Below are positions 46,646 through 58,345 of a stretch of DNA of 64,000 nt, piece by piece. Source of the DNA: Datnioides undecimradiatus (Eukaryota > Chordata > Actinopteri > Lobotiformes > Datnioididae); NCBI GenBank assembly GCA_008933995.1, contig WARS01000036.1, positions 20,197,285 to 20,261,284 on the forward strand, written 5' to 3'. A program made the translations under genes and the position numbers. Position 1 is the first letter of the stretch. Each line of letters begins with the position of its first letter. The notes under the pieces were generated by a model. That model ran no database searches. It saw only the letters and a list, made by a program, of their open reading frames with translations, and was not told the origin of the DNA.

Positions 46646-47499
46646 TGGGCTGATGTCGATGTGTTTTCAGAGCTATGGTGCAGGACTTTCACAAAGCCTG
46701 CGCGGAGCTGCAGTTTCGCCTGCACACCCGCCAAGCTCATTGCTGGGCGCCAACGAGCCGTCAATCATGACATCACACCTTCCAAAGGCACTGAATAACT
46801 CATTAAGACCAAAAATCAGCACTCAGACAAACATCAGTGTGATTAGAATGACCTAAAATGACAGAAAGCATCTTCATAAGCTGTGTTATTCATATGTGGT
46901 GAACTATTTATGACATGTACTGCAGCCAGTGGTGTTAGCTTGTTGTAATTCGGCTTTATTGGCATCCACTCACGCTGACATTCCTGAAGTTCACCCTAAT
47001 AGGAAGTGGTTGGATGCAACAGGCGAAGTGTTGCACGGTGTGCTGCAAGGTTGCATGTGGAGCTGCAGGAGCTCAGGTTCGTACCTTCTGCAGATCTGGC
47101 CGCGCTCCGGCTCAGTCACGGCTCCATCACGGTTCGTGTCATCGCTGAAACGTGGCGTTTGTTCTTCAGGAGTCACGTTTAGAATATGGTGACATTAGCT
47201 TTGTGTTACAAGCATTAATAAAGCAGCTTATTTAAGATCCGGGGGAAGATGCTTCTTGGCTGTTATTGAATACAACAACCTTTTGTGGCTTTTAACCTTC
47301 TCTGTCACTATAAACGTCAACGTAGCAATAAATCAAACACGTACTTATATTAATAGGCCTAATTTACAGTTTGTATCGGGGGAGGTGAGGGTCTTCTGTT
47401 CGTAAACTTTGTCTTAAGGCGGCTGTTTAATCCAAGCAGAGGTCGTATCGAACAGCACCCGTCCTTTTCTTTGCACCTGTCCGTCGTCAGTCCTGCAGC
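46646..47499. other. non-coding, nothing recognised
   Basis: Open frames under 90 codons, none recognised. No simple repeat or RNA gene. Confidence 0.55.
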
Positions 47500-47770
47500 C
47501 AGATGGCATCCTGCACTTTCTCTGGCGCTGAATCGCCCTTGTCCTCCTGCGGAAAACACATTTCAAACATCACCGGGTTCAATTCATTCTTGAGGGCGAT
47601 CAGGAGGAGAGCTCTCCCGCTATTGCACGTGTGGAGTCCATCCTTGCATTTCTCCAACTGGTCCCTATCAAATATTAATATTTCTGTGAGTGCAGAGTAA
47701 ATGTGGATTATAAAAAGAATGGGCAGCGGGACTTAGAGAAATGCGCTGGAGAGGACAAGGCTCAGAGAAA
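47500..47770. other. regulatory-element-like non-coding block
   Basis: Repeat-free, with GGTTCAATTCATTCTTGAGG, GCTATTGCACGTG and CCTATCAAATATTAATATTTCTG, including an AAATATTAATATTT inverted repeat (47668-47681). Resembles a conserved non-coding element. Confidence 0.35.
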
Positions 47771-48159
47771 TGTACACACTAATCGAAAGACCTCCAGGTC
47801 AGCGCAAATATCTGGGAGAAAATGAGAATTTCATTTTAAGGCTTTTTTTATGAAGTCCTACTCGCCTAAACCAGAAAAACATCTCTCTTGCATCATGGGA
47901 AATGCAGGGTAGGAAATAAAGCTGATGTCTCCCGCTGAAGGGCCGTGAGTCAAAGAGTCAAAGACCTGCACTCAGGCTGAACTTCTTCTTCTTCTTGTTT
48001 GTCTTTATTGGCTTCTTGTCGTCATTACTATTTCATCTTTTTAAATGGGATGTCCAAGGTCACGAGTGGTCAGTGAACACAACAAACAGCCAAACATTTG
48101 GACAGAAAGCGCAAAGAGAAGTTCATAAAACTTTGAGTGGCCCATTTTTGAGTGTGCGG
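47771..48159. other. non-coding, nothing recognised
   Basis: Start of a 156-codon plus frame (47995-48465) whose N-terminal part is hydrophobic. The frame runs into GC-rich sequence with no domain, no upstream regulatory cue and no homology I recognise. I do not call a gene. Confidence 0.4.
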
Positions 48160-48990
48160 AGGAGCAGATGCAGGTCCGTCGGCCTCCGAGCGGCAGACAG
48201 CGGCGCAGGAAGGAGCTCGGTTTTGGGGAATGAGGGAGAGGAGACAAACGAAGAGTGTCAGCGGAGCACGCAACAGCGTCCTGATGTGATGGGTGGTGAC
48301 GGTCAGACATTCATCCTCCTCAGCGACGCTCAGACAAAGAATATGTCACAAATAAACGAGCGCGCCGGGGCCGGATCTGTAAAAAACCCAACCAGTGTGG
48401 TAACGAGATCCGAATTACCCGCACCTTCATGTGAGCGTTTGATTCACAATTACAACCAGCCTTGATGCCTTCCCCTCCCCGTGGGCCGCCGCGTTCGATT
48501 GCCCCGCGTCCACTTTGTGCGCGAGGAGATAAGCGCGGCCCGCTCTTTTAACAAACACGGGCTGGAGCTGTTTGCACGTGGCTATCTGCGAGGCAGGTGT
48601 GCAGGGGGGGAGGCTTTGACTTTGTAAGCCATATTCAAACAGAGCGGGGATTACATCTGTTCTTCCAGCGCCAGAGAAGCGTCCCGCCGAGCCCGGGGGC
48701 TTATTTAACACAGGTTCGACACCGCCGACACATCTGTACGCAGCAGAATGGACAGAGATAAGGGGCTAGGGAGGGGTGGGGAGAGGGGCCGAGGGGGGCG
48801 GGATTGTTGGATACTGAGCCGATCAGATATGGAAATGTGCGGGGACGTGCTGCAGGAATACAGCGAGGAGATGAAGCGGGGCTGTGACTGACAGGACGGC
48901 GGGGAGACGCAGGCCGTAGAGGAAGACGGCGAGACGGAGGCAGATAACGGCAGAGCGAGGACTCGGCGGAGAGAAACGCCGCTCGTGTTA
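48160..48990. other. GC- and CpG-rich region
   Basis: Raised CpG and GC (GGCCTCCGAGCGGCAGACAG, GGCCGCCGCGTTCG, GTGCGCGAGGAGATAAGCGC, GGACGGCGGGGAGACGC). It is the broadest CpG-rich interval in the window and could be a CpG island or distal promoter. No TATA, initiator or exon is evident. It contains a G-quadruplex tract. Confidence 0.4.
48762..48802 (+). other. G-quadruplex-prone G-run tract
   Basis: Seven G-runs of 3-6 (48762-48765, 48769-48771, 48773-48776, 48778-48781, 48785-48788, 48793-48798, 48800-48802) with loops of 1-4 bases, well within the G3N1-7 rule. It sits inside the CpG-rich region, where promoter-type quadruplexes usually occur. Confidence 0.8.
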
Positions 48991-50650
48991 TATAATCAAA
49001 TGTATTCATCACTCAGCGCATATAGACACATCAGCTGGTTTCACCACTTATCAGCTTATTACCCAGAATCCATTAAAGTATATTACAGGAGATTTAAATC
49101 CTAATTATTCAATTGTTTTCCGAGGAGTAGCTCTGCACTGCGTGGAACGAAAAACACGGAGAATGCATGAGCAACATGAAAACCTGGTTCATATGAAATG
49201 ATTTTATTACATTTTGTAATTCAGTTGCTTTTTATTCTGGTTCTTTTAGTTTGACGATGGGATTATTCTCCTTCCTTCTCTACTGTTATGCTAAGCTAGC
49301 CCTCAAGCTAACGCCACGCTAGCAGCTTCATTCCAGAAACAGCTAAGTCAGGCCGTCCGCGTTCACTTCATGACGTCTCTAACGCGACTGATTCTGTCTG
49401 AATATGATCCAAACATGAACTAAAGTAAAGTCAAACTCCATTTAAAGTCAGTCTCCTGCTCCCCATTAAACAGTCATCCTCCCTGCATCACTGTGGACTG
49501 TCATATTATCCCATCTCTCAGCTCTGTGAACGCCACACACGGTGTTTAGCTCCTGATCTCGCCTCACACAGTCCGACTCTGTTTTAATGCAGCTCTGCTC
49601 CGATGAAACGTCGTTAGCGGCTGCGTAATTAACTTTCCCTAATTGTTTAAGATCCTACCAGGACGACTCACACCTCTGCTGACGCCGCTGGTTACCAACA
49701 GCAGGACTTCAAAGGCTGCAACAGAAGAGGAAACTCATCCCGGCTGATGGTCTGCCGTCCTTCTCCACCCACTTCCTGACATCAGGACTGATCCACGTGG
49801 TCTAGATCTGGACCCTGGACCAGCGCTCGAAGCTGCACAGCACCGAGCGTCTCCTGAGCCAACGTACCTGAACCGAGGGCGCAGACGATAATCATCCTGA
49901 ATCATAAACATGTTAGAAACTCTGACTTTAGGACGTTTGGTCGAACCCCTGTGAACCCGGCCTCTTCTCTGTGCTGCCTTGAATCCTGAATGTTCTGTAT
50001 CTGTGGAGATGGCGGGGGTTATTAGAGGGATCCAGCCTGTAACGGATCATCCCTCTGACTTTTCATTTTTCACCTTTACCTGAAACAAACAGCCCATCTT
50101 GACTTTTACCCAGCCTGCAATTTGTTTTTCCTGTGCTCGTCGTGCGGCCGTAAGCTCCAGCTCGTTTGCATCTGAGCGGCGGCAAAAAGAGAAACCTGGC
50201 AGGTAGAGAAGCAAATAATAAAAAGCTGTTGACTGCGTGAACTCGGGTTAACCCGGCAATTTATGCTTCAGCTCTTAGTCTTGTGTTTAACTCTGAGCTT
50301 TTAATGCATCGCCACCCGTGAACCCTGACCTCTCCATTCACTCCGTCCCGCGGTTCACTTTCAAGGCGGTGATTTACGGCGCCTTCATATTTCCAGAGGT
50401 GGAGATGTGGCAGTTCAGAGTGTAAGTCTGTGTGTACATTCATGAATAAGCATTTACCAGCGTGAAAGAGACAAACTGAGGGAGGATGGAGGCGGCGGAG
50501 GAGCGGAGGGGAGGGGGGGCACAGGCAGCGAACGGGGGGCACCCAGAGGCATGAATCATTCCAGCTGACAAGGAGACAAAGGTCTGAAACATGTAATAAC
50601 TCAACTCTTACTGTGAATCTGTCACTGCGGTTTGAATGCTGAATTTTACG

Positions 50651-50652
<2 letters not shown>
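48991..50652. other. non-coding, nothing assigned
   Basis: 49286-49330 has CTAAGCTAGCCC and GCTAACGCCACGCTAGC words reminiscent of fish repeats. Open frames are short. No RNA gene recognised. Confidence 0.5.

Positions 50653-50681
<29 letters not shown>
50653..50681. repeat. (TG)14 microsatellite
   Basis: Uninterrupted TG run followed by an AGAGAGATAGAGAGAG stretch. First member of a microsatellite cluster extending to 53300. Confidence 0.97.
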
Positions 50682-50685
<4 letters not shown>

Positions 50686-50841
50686 AGATAGAGAGAGGGT
50701 GAAGCTAAACTCTCCCACTTAAATGAAGGGCACCTCTGCGGGAAGAGGGATGGGTTAGATTCGGCCCCTGTGGGACGGAGGGGTATTTGTCAGCGATGAC
50801 GTCCTGGTCAAAATAATTCCAAACTGATACGGCTGGAGGAG

Positions 50842-50931
50842 ACCTGAGGGGGAGAGAGCGAGAGAGGCAGGGCGAGATAGTGAGCGAGAGACACAAAGAC
50901 AAACAGAGGGAGAGAGGGAGAGAGAGAGAGA
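50842..50931. repeat. GA-rich low-complexity tract
   Basis: Imperfect GAGA, GAGC and GAGG repeats over about 90 bases ending in a clean (GA)n run. Strong purine bias on the plus strand. Confidence 0.9.
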
Positions 50932-51075
50932 TGCAAAGGCAAACAGGGAGGAGAGATACTGGGAGACTCTTACCTCATCTTACAGCTCACCATGAGGCTG
51001 CGCTGCTGCAGAGCTGTCCACATGTATTAACTGCATTTTGGTATCAAGGAGAATAGTCTATGCTCTCTGGATTGA

Positions 51076-51108
51076 GTGTGTGTGCGTGTGTGTGTGTGTG
51101 TGTGTGTG
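51076..51108. repeat. (GT)16 microsatellite, one interruption
   Basis: TG run broken once by C at 51085. Confidence 0.95.
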
Positions 51109-51239
51109 CCTGCAAATGTGCATCACGTTCAAACAGAATCCCCCTGTGTGCAAATGAATGTCGCCTAATCTCTGTGTGGATTCGGCGCGTGTGCTCGCGG
51201 GCGTCCTTGCCCGTGTCAGCACAAACTCTGGTATGTTTG

Positions 51240-51242
<3 letters not shown>

Positions 51243-51271
<29 letters not shown>
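51243..51271. repeat. (AC)14 microsatellite
   Basis: Uninterrupted AC run. Opposite phase to the TG runs at 51076 and 51422, so their transcripts could pair. Confidence 0.96.
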
Positions 51272-51274
<3 letters not shown>

Positions 51275-51421
51275 AAAACCCTTGACTGTGGCGGTGGAAG
51301 AAACATCCCCGAGGCCTGAATCAGTCAGGAAAGGCGGCGAATTCCTGATTCTGTCACTGATACATCGCGGTGTGACCTTGAGAGCAGCCGGCTCAGATTC
51401 TCAGGACTGATTTTGAGCATC

Positions 51422-51446
51422 TGTGTGTGTGTGTGTGTGTGTGTGT
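51422..51446. repeat. (TG)12 microsatellite
   Basis: Uninterrupted TG run, third dinucleotide tract within 400 bases. Confidence 0.96.
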
Positions 51447-51599
51447 ATCATGTCACATAAGATTCCCTCAATCTCAACAATCCATCAAGTCGGAGGCTTT
51501 GAAAGCTTTTGTGCCGGGGTAGGAGGGCAAGGTATTTTATTTACACCTCGGGGTGTGCCACTCGAAGGTCGAGGGTATGAAAAAAGAGGAAGTGCGAGG

Positions 51600-51850
51600 A
51601 GGGTTTGACGAGAGAAGATGGATTTGTCCAGTTATTTATTTCATTTTAATAATAACAGCCCCTCCATCTCTTCTCTGCTGCCACTTATCCGTCGCTAACA
51701 AATTAACCCAGACACCGTGTTTCCTCGGCTGCTCCTCCGGGACGATTTGGAGGCATTCCAGGATCAGATGGGGTATATAATCCCTCCGGTGTGCTCCGGG
51801 TCTGCCCTGGGGTCTCCTCCCAGTTGGACGTACCTGAAATACCTTTAAAA
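51600..51850. other. regulatory-element-like non-coding block
   Basis: Repeat-free between simple tracts, with CCAGTTATTTATTTCATTTTAATAATAAC, CCACTTATCCGTC, CTAACAAATTAACCC, GGAGGCATTCCAGG and GGGTATATAATCCC. Looks like a conserved element embedded in the microsatellite cluster. Confidence 0.35.
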
Positions 51851-51861
51851 AGCAGGCAAAA

Positions 51862-51874
51862 GGGGGGGGGGGGG
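51862..51874 (+). repeat. poly-G run (G13)
   Basis: Thirteen consecutive G residues, rare in vertebrate DNA and prone to sequencing length error. Confidence 0.9.
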
Positions 51875-51919
51875 TCATTCAGTGCAAAAGAGCAGGGGGT
51901 CTGGTGAGCTGCTTTTTGG

Positions 51920-51933
51920 CCACTTGGGGGCGA
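51920..51933 (+). promoter_or_regulatory. possible CTCF-like site, two mismatches
   Basis: CCACTTGGGGGCGA fits CCASYAGRKGGCRS at 12 of 14 positions, keeping the GGGGGCG core. Same orientation as the 5578 site. Weaker. Confidence 0.25.
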
Positions 51934-53077
51934 CGGAAACAAGTTGTGAACATAATACTGACATATTAACTTTAGCTTTGCGGATCTGCAACGTCAGCGC
52001 TAGCACCGCTGAATCCTTCCTGTATAACCTGTAAAATGAACAATTATATTGAATCAGATCCTTCCTACACAAAATGTGCACGTGCAAGTTTGTTTATTTT
52101 CACAATAAATGTCTTTGCAAGTGTGAAAATGAATAATAGCCTCATGGTTTTCAGGTTTTTTCAGTCAAAGCGACATTTTTTAGGTTTTTCCTCCCGGTTT
52201 CTGTGTTTCAGCGAAACTCAGGACCACAAGAACGAAGCGGTGTGTCGGCTCAGGACTAAAACTCTGCAGAGGCTCAAAGACACAAACACTGACCGTTGCA
52301 TTGGTTTAATCAGCAGTGAAGCTCAGACTTAGCAGATCTTGGTGGGTGAAAAACAAATACGTCCTTCATCAAACCAGCTGTGTAACAAGTGAACATGTAG
52401 AAACCCAATGTTTTGCTTTAACCTTCTCCAAACTGTCATCGGCATGTTCGACCGCTAAGATGTGCACGGCTCTGAGCAATACCACGTACCTGGCGAAACA
52501 AAGGGCAGCCTGGTCTGTCGCTCCCACAGCGTGCTGTAAACAGACACAGACAGCGGGCTGCTCCGCCTCTGTACAGACCAGAAAGAGAAAGGCGAATCTG
52601 TGAGACTAGTGAGGCTGAGACGACAGCTGGTCTGCTGAGCAGGCCGCTCAGATGAAACTCACCCGGGCAGAGAGGAGGAGATGTGAGGTCGGGTCGAGCT
52701 GCAGAGTATCTGCTCTTTACTTATGTGAGAGTGGGATTCAGAGGCAGTTTACAAAAGGTGCGCTGGGTCGGAGCTGGAGAGCGAGCGCCTGTCAGAGGTT
52801 CTCTGTGGATTCATGACGACGCACACCGGCAGCTCAAACATCATTCAACATGAGCACTGGGCTGCAGGAGAGTATATTGATACCTGCTCTGAAGCTGTTG
52901 TCACATGTTCCATGAACCAATCAGGATGTAGCGTCATTGACGGAGTCCAAAGGGCGGTGGAGGAGGATGGGAATCAAATCCAGCACGAAACCAAAACTGA
53001 ATGCGGCTTGTTTTAGCATTTATACTTAAATTAACCACGATTCGCTGCTTTTTAATGGTAAAACGTTAGCCCCATGT
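51934..53077. other. non-coding, nothing recognised
   Basis: Open frames up to 98 codons (52036-52332) without domains. No repeat family assigned. Confidence 0.5.
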
Positions 53078-53091
53078 GTTACCATGGCGAC
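53078..53091. promoter_or_regulatory. RFX X-box-like site (GTTACCATGGCGAC)
   Basis: Left half GTTACC is perfect for GTNRCC. Right half GGCGAC has one mismatch to RGYAAC. Two-base spacer. Good RFX candidate. Confidence 0.4.
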
Positions 53092-53251
53092 AGAGGTCAC
53101 CTGACTACCTATGTCTGCTCTCCATGGAGGTTAAAGGGAAGGACTGTTGCATAACCTGCATGTGGAGTTGGTGTTTGGGGTTTGCACTGCATGCACATTT
53201 CAAGTTTAACGTGATTTGTGTGCAACTTAAAGAGGCCGCAATGTCATGCAC

Positions 53252-53300
53252 CACACACACACACACACACACACAGACACACACACACACACACACACAC
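53252..53300. repeat. (CA)24 microsatellite, one interruption
   Basis: CA run of about 24 units broken once by G at 53276. Longest dinucleotide tract here. Confidence 0.97.
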
Positions 53301-55995
53301 TTGTGGATGAGAAAAGCCCAGTCTTGATAAACGATATTTGACGCTTTAAATTTGATTTCTACCGGTTTAGACGTGAGTATTTCATGTGCAGGAGAGATAC
53401 CCGCTGATGCTGCTCGTCTGAGGTGTTGGGATTTTCTAGTGCAGATGTGAAAAACAGAGTATGAGGCCTTCTGTGGCTCCGGGGGGAGTTGTGCATGTCT
53501 GATAAACACCCTCAAGTGACTCCAAGTTTGAAAATAAAATAAGTGTGGAGTGAAAGATGAGAACTCTGACCTGACAGAGCCCAGACCTCTGTAGCTCGCT
53601 GCTCATCTCTGCTTTAGGCGAGAGGCTCCAGGCTACCGTAGCCACCGGCAGCACAACGCAAGCGAAACTCCGACACAACTGTCGGTGGTCAGCTCGCCTT
53701 GTGGGTAATGTAGGTGCCAGGACCTGACAAGGAAGAAGAGTGTGTGGGGTAGAAAAAAGAGGTGATATCTCTGGTTCTGCTGCATCGATCTGATCTTTTC
53801 TTTTTTTTAAAACTGTCCATCTGCTGCCTGACAGTGTTACAGGAGAGCGATTCAAACTCTAAGTTTCTACACAGGGTTTTCAGGGGCTTTAAGAGCGTGT
53901 CTGTATCCGTGTGAAAGGCAGAGACAGCTGAGATGTCATGTTGAGCTCAGAAAGTTCATATTCGTCATCCCGGGGAGCCACGGCGGCTCCAGTGGCGGGC
54001 TTTTTAGGGAGACAGGATGGGCGTCTCACTGCGGAGGGGCTTCAGATCTGCCGTCGATGGTCCACCAGTGATAAAAGAACGGGGGAGAGAAAAGAGGCGG
54101 CGGGCGCTTCTCAAACGCCACAGAGAGTTACAGCATGTGCAAAGAAAATGGACTTTTAATAGACACACAGACATGCCGACTCATGCATATGCACGCTCCC
54201 GAGCATGCAGAGGAACACACAGGGCGATGTCTCCGCGTCAGCCCGTCCTCTGAATGAGGAGACACACGCCGACAGCGGCGCTTCTGCTGTCATAAGCGAT
54301 TTAAGCTCCGTAACCGCCAAACCAAATCTGAACCGAGGCCTTGCCAAAGGCGAAGAGCGCAGATTTATTTTATTGTAAACGATACGTGTCCGACGATTAC
54401 TGTTTGTGATAAATGCTCCGGTGTTCAGCCAAAGGCCTCCCGAGCTCGGGTTGCATTTAATAATCTCATCCTGTCAGTCGGCGCGGCGGCGTAGAGGAGG
54501 CATCATAAATATCCTCTTTTCAAGACTCTGCAACCGAACGGCCTCGTCTTCTCTGCAGGTGCGTACCCGCGTCATATCTGCCCGTGAACCGCAGCCGGCT
54601 CTCGTGAAGGTAATCGCAGGTTTTCGCCGACGCCGTGGGAATCTGTCGCCGACACATTCCTGCGCGCCGACAATGAGCTTCTTCACAACCTCAAACTGTC
54701 AAAACATCAATAACTATCCCAGAATAAAAAAAAGCCCTAAACAAATAGACGGCAGTCGTACAAAAGAGGAAAAGGTCAAGAGGTACATCTGTTTAACATT
54801 TACACCTCCTCCCATATCAGTCACTGTCAGGGGATTGAAACAATGATACCACTGTCAAAGAGAGAGACAGAGAGGATGAAAGACAGACAGGCCGTCTGAC
54901 GGAGAGGAGACAAAAGGAAACAGAGAGAGAGGAACAGAGAGAGAGAGAGCTTTAAACCGGCTACAGTCAGTCTTTACGCTGAACATCCCTTTCGGCTGTT
55001 TACCTGCCGATGTTTGCACGGAGAATTAGCTACAGAAGCACCTTTGACTCGGCTTTTCTCCAATTCTCAGGGAGGCGTGTTTGCACAGACAGCTAGAAAT
55101 ATGGGTTAAGTCACACGTGGTGCTTAGAGAGGATGTTAAAGATTTACAATAAAACGTTAATAGATGAAAAAAAACCTGTTTCTGTTTGCTTTTGTTGTTT
55201 TTTGAGGAGAAATGCGATTTGGGGAACTTGGAGATCGGCTCTGCTACTGTTCAAAAAAGGCCTTCATCGGCTTTGAAGGCTTCTTTTCTCTCTGCAAATG
55301 ATGGGATCCTACACTGAAAACACTATTTACTGCCAGAGTCTTAACAGTTTTGCTTATTAACTCCAATCAGGAGTGAACGTTGATGAATCTGAATCATGTG
55401 AATCAGTTGGTGTGTCGTTTGGTCACTGTCAGTGAAATGTGATGTAAATGTCTTTTATACTGCAGGACCTCTGATCTGCAGCAAGATACAGAGCTGTAGC
55501 CTCGACCCTCAGCTCTGTTGTTGCATCATCCTGCATGAATAAATCAGACCTCAACACGTCCCAGTCTCACTCCCAACTCATCACATATGGACGGTCCTGT
55601 CCGAGTGTCCGTAACGACCCTGTTTTACCCCTGCAGCATCATTTTTTAATGAGCGAGTCAGATTATGTAAAAGTCCACATTAGCAGGAGCTCAGGGTGGA
55701 CGGATGTTTCAGGTTTCAGTCTCAGGTCGTCTCCAGGACTTTGCTGCACGATGCAAAGTGATGAGAACAGACCCTAGATATTATAATATCGCTCTTCTAG
55801 CTTCTCGCAAGCTCACAGTCATGTGCAGCTTCATGAGATTAGCAGGGTTAGCTGCAGCAGACCGTCAGTGCAAGATGAGTAATCAATGTTTTTATGGTTT
55901 ACAGGGAAATAAAAAGATGTTTTGATATGAAAACAGTGAAAATGTACTTTGACATACAGTCATTATTAGATGAATAAACAAAGGCATGGTGGCTT
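53301..55995. other. non-coding; exon-like segment and GA tracts
   Basis: Acceptor TCTTCTCTGCAG followed by a 51-base open segment (54559-54609, reading VRTRVISAREPQPALVK) and a GTAATC donor. No homology is recognised. GA-rich tracts lie at 54860-54950. Frames of 139 (53436-53855 minus) and 146 codons (54406-54846) are unrecognised. Confidence 0.4.
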
Positions 55996-56029
55996 CATTC
56001 AGGGTCAACCTCTACATTGACCCTGAATG
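55996..56029. repeat. perfect 13-bp inverted repeat (hairpin)
   Basis: CATTCAGGGTCAA (55996-56008) and TTGACCCTGAATG (56017-56029) are exact reverse complements around the 8-base loop CCTCTACA. It could form a stable stem-loop in RNA or DNA. It directly abuts a LINE/SINE-type repeat, so it may be a product of that element's insertion. It lacks a T-run and is too short for a microRNA precursor. Confidence 0.9.
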
Positions 56030-56146
56030 TGTCAGCCAGGCCACGCTCTGGTGACCTGTCCTGGCCTCCCACCCAAATATTGCTGGGGTAGGCTCCTGCA
56101 ACCCCAAAAGACATACAGCAGGTACAGAATATGGATGAACGCAGGA
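56030..56146 (+). repeat. teleost LINE/SINE-type interspersed repeat (3' part)
   Basis: GGTGACCTGTCC, GGCCTCCCACCCAAAT, GCTGGGGTAGGCTCCTGCAACCCC and GGTACAGAATATGGATGAA follow, in order, the common fish repeat tail 'GGCGACCTGTCC...CGCCTTTCACCCAAT...GCTGGGATAGGCTCCAGC...CGACCC...AGAAAATGGATGG'. Diverged and truncated; no coding sequence left. Confidence 0.75.
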
Positions 56147-58189
56147 TTGGAACTTGGACAGCAGGCTTTTGGTTTGACTGTGGTCTTACATGTGTAACCA
56201 GCAATGCTGTGGTTACGGTTCAGGTCATTCAGACGATAGAGGTGATCTTAGTCTTTGGTTCTTGCAGAGAAAACGGGATATATTGAGCATTGTTGGCTGT
56301 TGGCTTTGGTTCCAAAGTGACTGATAACTGAATTGGACCTTAAAAGAGGTCAGCAAAGCAGAACTGACCTCAAACTGGACCCGACAGAGCTGAATGAATG
56401 AATCTGACCTCAGCAAAGGCCAATAAACAGGCAACAGACAGAGCATATATATGTTGTCAGGCCAGACCAATTTAAACAGACACGAGAGGTGTGCATAATG
56501 TGACACATAACTGAACTAACACATGACAGTTTGCCAGTAACAATATTACCCCAACTGCAAAATACACAAACAAAAATAGCGTCTTTAACACCTCCGCCCC
56601 GCCTCGCCGTGGCAGGTGTTTGGTATAGGTGTTGGCATTTAGCGCTGCTCGTTCCATCCGTCACATCGTTTACGACGGCGGAGGCCAGACGTTCCCCCGA
56701 ACCTGCAGCAATTTATCGTGGGTAAAATAAAAGTGCCTGGATGTCTCAGGGGAGACCGAGGGCTTCCCGATGTACCTCCTCACTCTGGGAGGCCAAACCA
56801 TCCACACAGGCAGCGCACAGTGGAGGAAGAGCAACGCTGCACGATCATAGGGGTGGCAACAGGTTGAGCAAACTGTACGGAAGCTGTTCAGTCATTGGAC
56901 CACTCTGTGTTCACACCTTAAACAAACCACCCTTGAAAAGCAGGACGACGGGAGTAAACTCCTGCACCTCAGAGGGTTCAGGAGTGTAACCTTGGTGAAC
57001 TTACAGAGGAACAGAGGAGGTGGATTGGTGTTATGTAGAGAGGCTAACTAGGACATGACGTGCAGGTGAGGAGGTGCGCTGACTGGTGCAGCTGAGGTAC
57101 GTGACATCATGTTTTCCAAGTCCCGCCCACTTCAAACCAAATATATCTGCAGCGTTACATGGACACAACATTTGGAGGAGGGGGAAAGTATGTTTTCAGG
57201 GTCTTTTCTGTCACGTCTACACAAACAGGTAGATCTTTTTTTGGGTCGAGGTCCAAGGTTCGATAAGAAACAACACGAAGGCTGTGGACTGTGTGCGTCC
57301 ATTCATTCATAAGTACTTCCTTAGTTTGAAGGATTTCTGAGTTTCCTCTCTGGATTCATTCCCCAAACTCTCCTCAATCATTCAGTCTCTCAATCCGTTT
57401 CTCAGTTTGTTTCATCCTGAGCAGATGTGCGTAATTTACCGCAGCTGAGTTGTTTTTGCCAGGGAACTAAAAGGTCAGCCTAAAAAAAAAAAAAAGAACA
57501 TCTGATAAAGGTCATGAAACACGGCAGCGTACCACAAACCTGTTTTTAAAGAGAAAAGGGTCGTATCATGTGATGCAAAGCCAACACAACATTTCGGACT
57601 CCTTGGCAATACAAACCACCCGCGCCTCCTCTGCCTGCAGGATGCACACAGATGTGTCTCCGGGGAATGAAGTTGAGTTTTATTGGTGCTGCTGCAGAAT
57701 TACATTTGAAATTGCTTCTTTGTTCTGTTTTTTTCCTGCCGGTATGGAGGGGCCGTGGTGGAGTCGGCGGCGGGAGCGAGGCTGCACGCATGTTTAGGTG
57801 ATGGAGGAGTTGGTTCTATTTCTTGTTTTTCCCGCCCACCGCTCTTTGTACACAGGTTCTGTCTGGGGTATCACTTCTGATCTCAGCGGGGGTTGCCGAA
57901 AAGGCAATCTCTTCTTTTTTGATGTCTGAGAAAGCAATTCAGATATTACAGCACCACCTCGTATTATATATCTATACAGTATGTGCAACTGTTTGTGCGC
58001 TGTGAAAGTCAAGAACATTAAGATTTAACGTTCACTTGTGCAGACATCCAGCTTTCTGTTGAGTTCAGAGACAGAATACAGCTCCCAGACGATCATCATC
58101 GTCAGTAACCGCCGGTGTGACAGGGATCCATGGAGCTGGATTCCTTCTGATAATTTAGCTTCTGCATTACAGAAAGGTCATTGATATAG
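56147..58189. other. non-coding, nothing assigned
   Basis: A14 run at 57482-57495. Open frames up to 93 codons, none recognised. No RNA gene. Confidence 0.5.
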
Positions 58190-58345
58190 CAGCGTTCCTC
58201 AGTTCTCAGACCATTCATTTAAATTCTCGTCATTATGCTCCGGCCTTGGGGAACCTGGACACAAGTCTTTGAATGAAAGCACAAGTTGCCTTTGACTTGT
58301 CTGCCGGTACAGAACCATGACCTTTTTTTATTTAGCCTGAATCAC
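58190..58345. other. regulatory-element-like non-coding block
   Basis: Repeat-free, with CATTTAAATTCTCGTCATTATGC, CTTTGAATGAAAGCACAAGTTGCC, TTTGACTTG and ATTTAGCCTGAATCACAAAG. TCF-type CTTTGA words occur twice. Texture of a conserved element. Confidence 0.35.

Noticed and set aside
47995..48465. 156-codon plus-strand open frame with hydrophobic start
   Set aside because: Enters a GC-rich region where stops are rarer. No domain or conserved start context.
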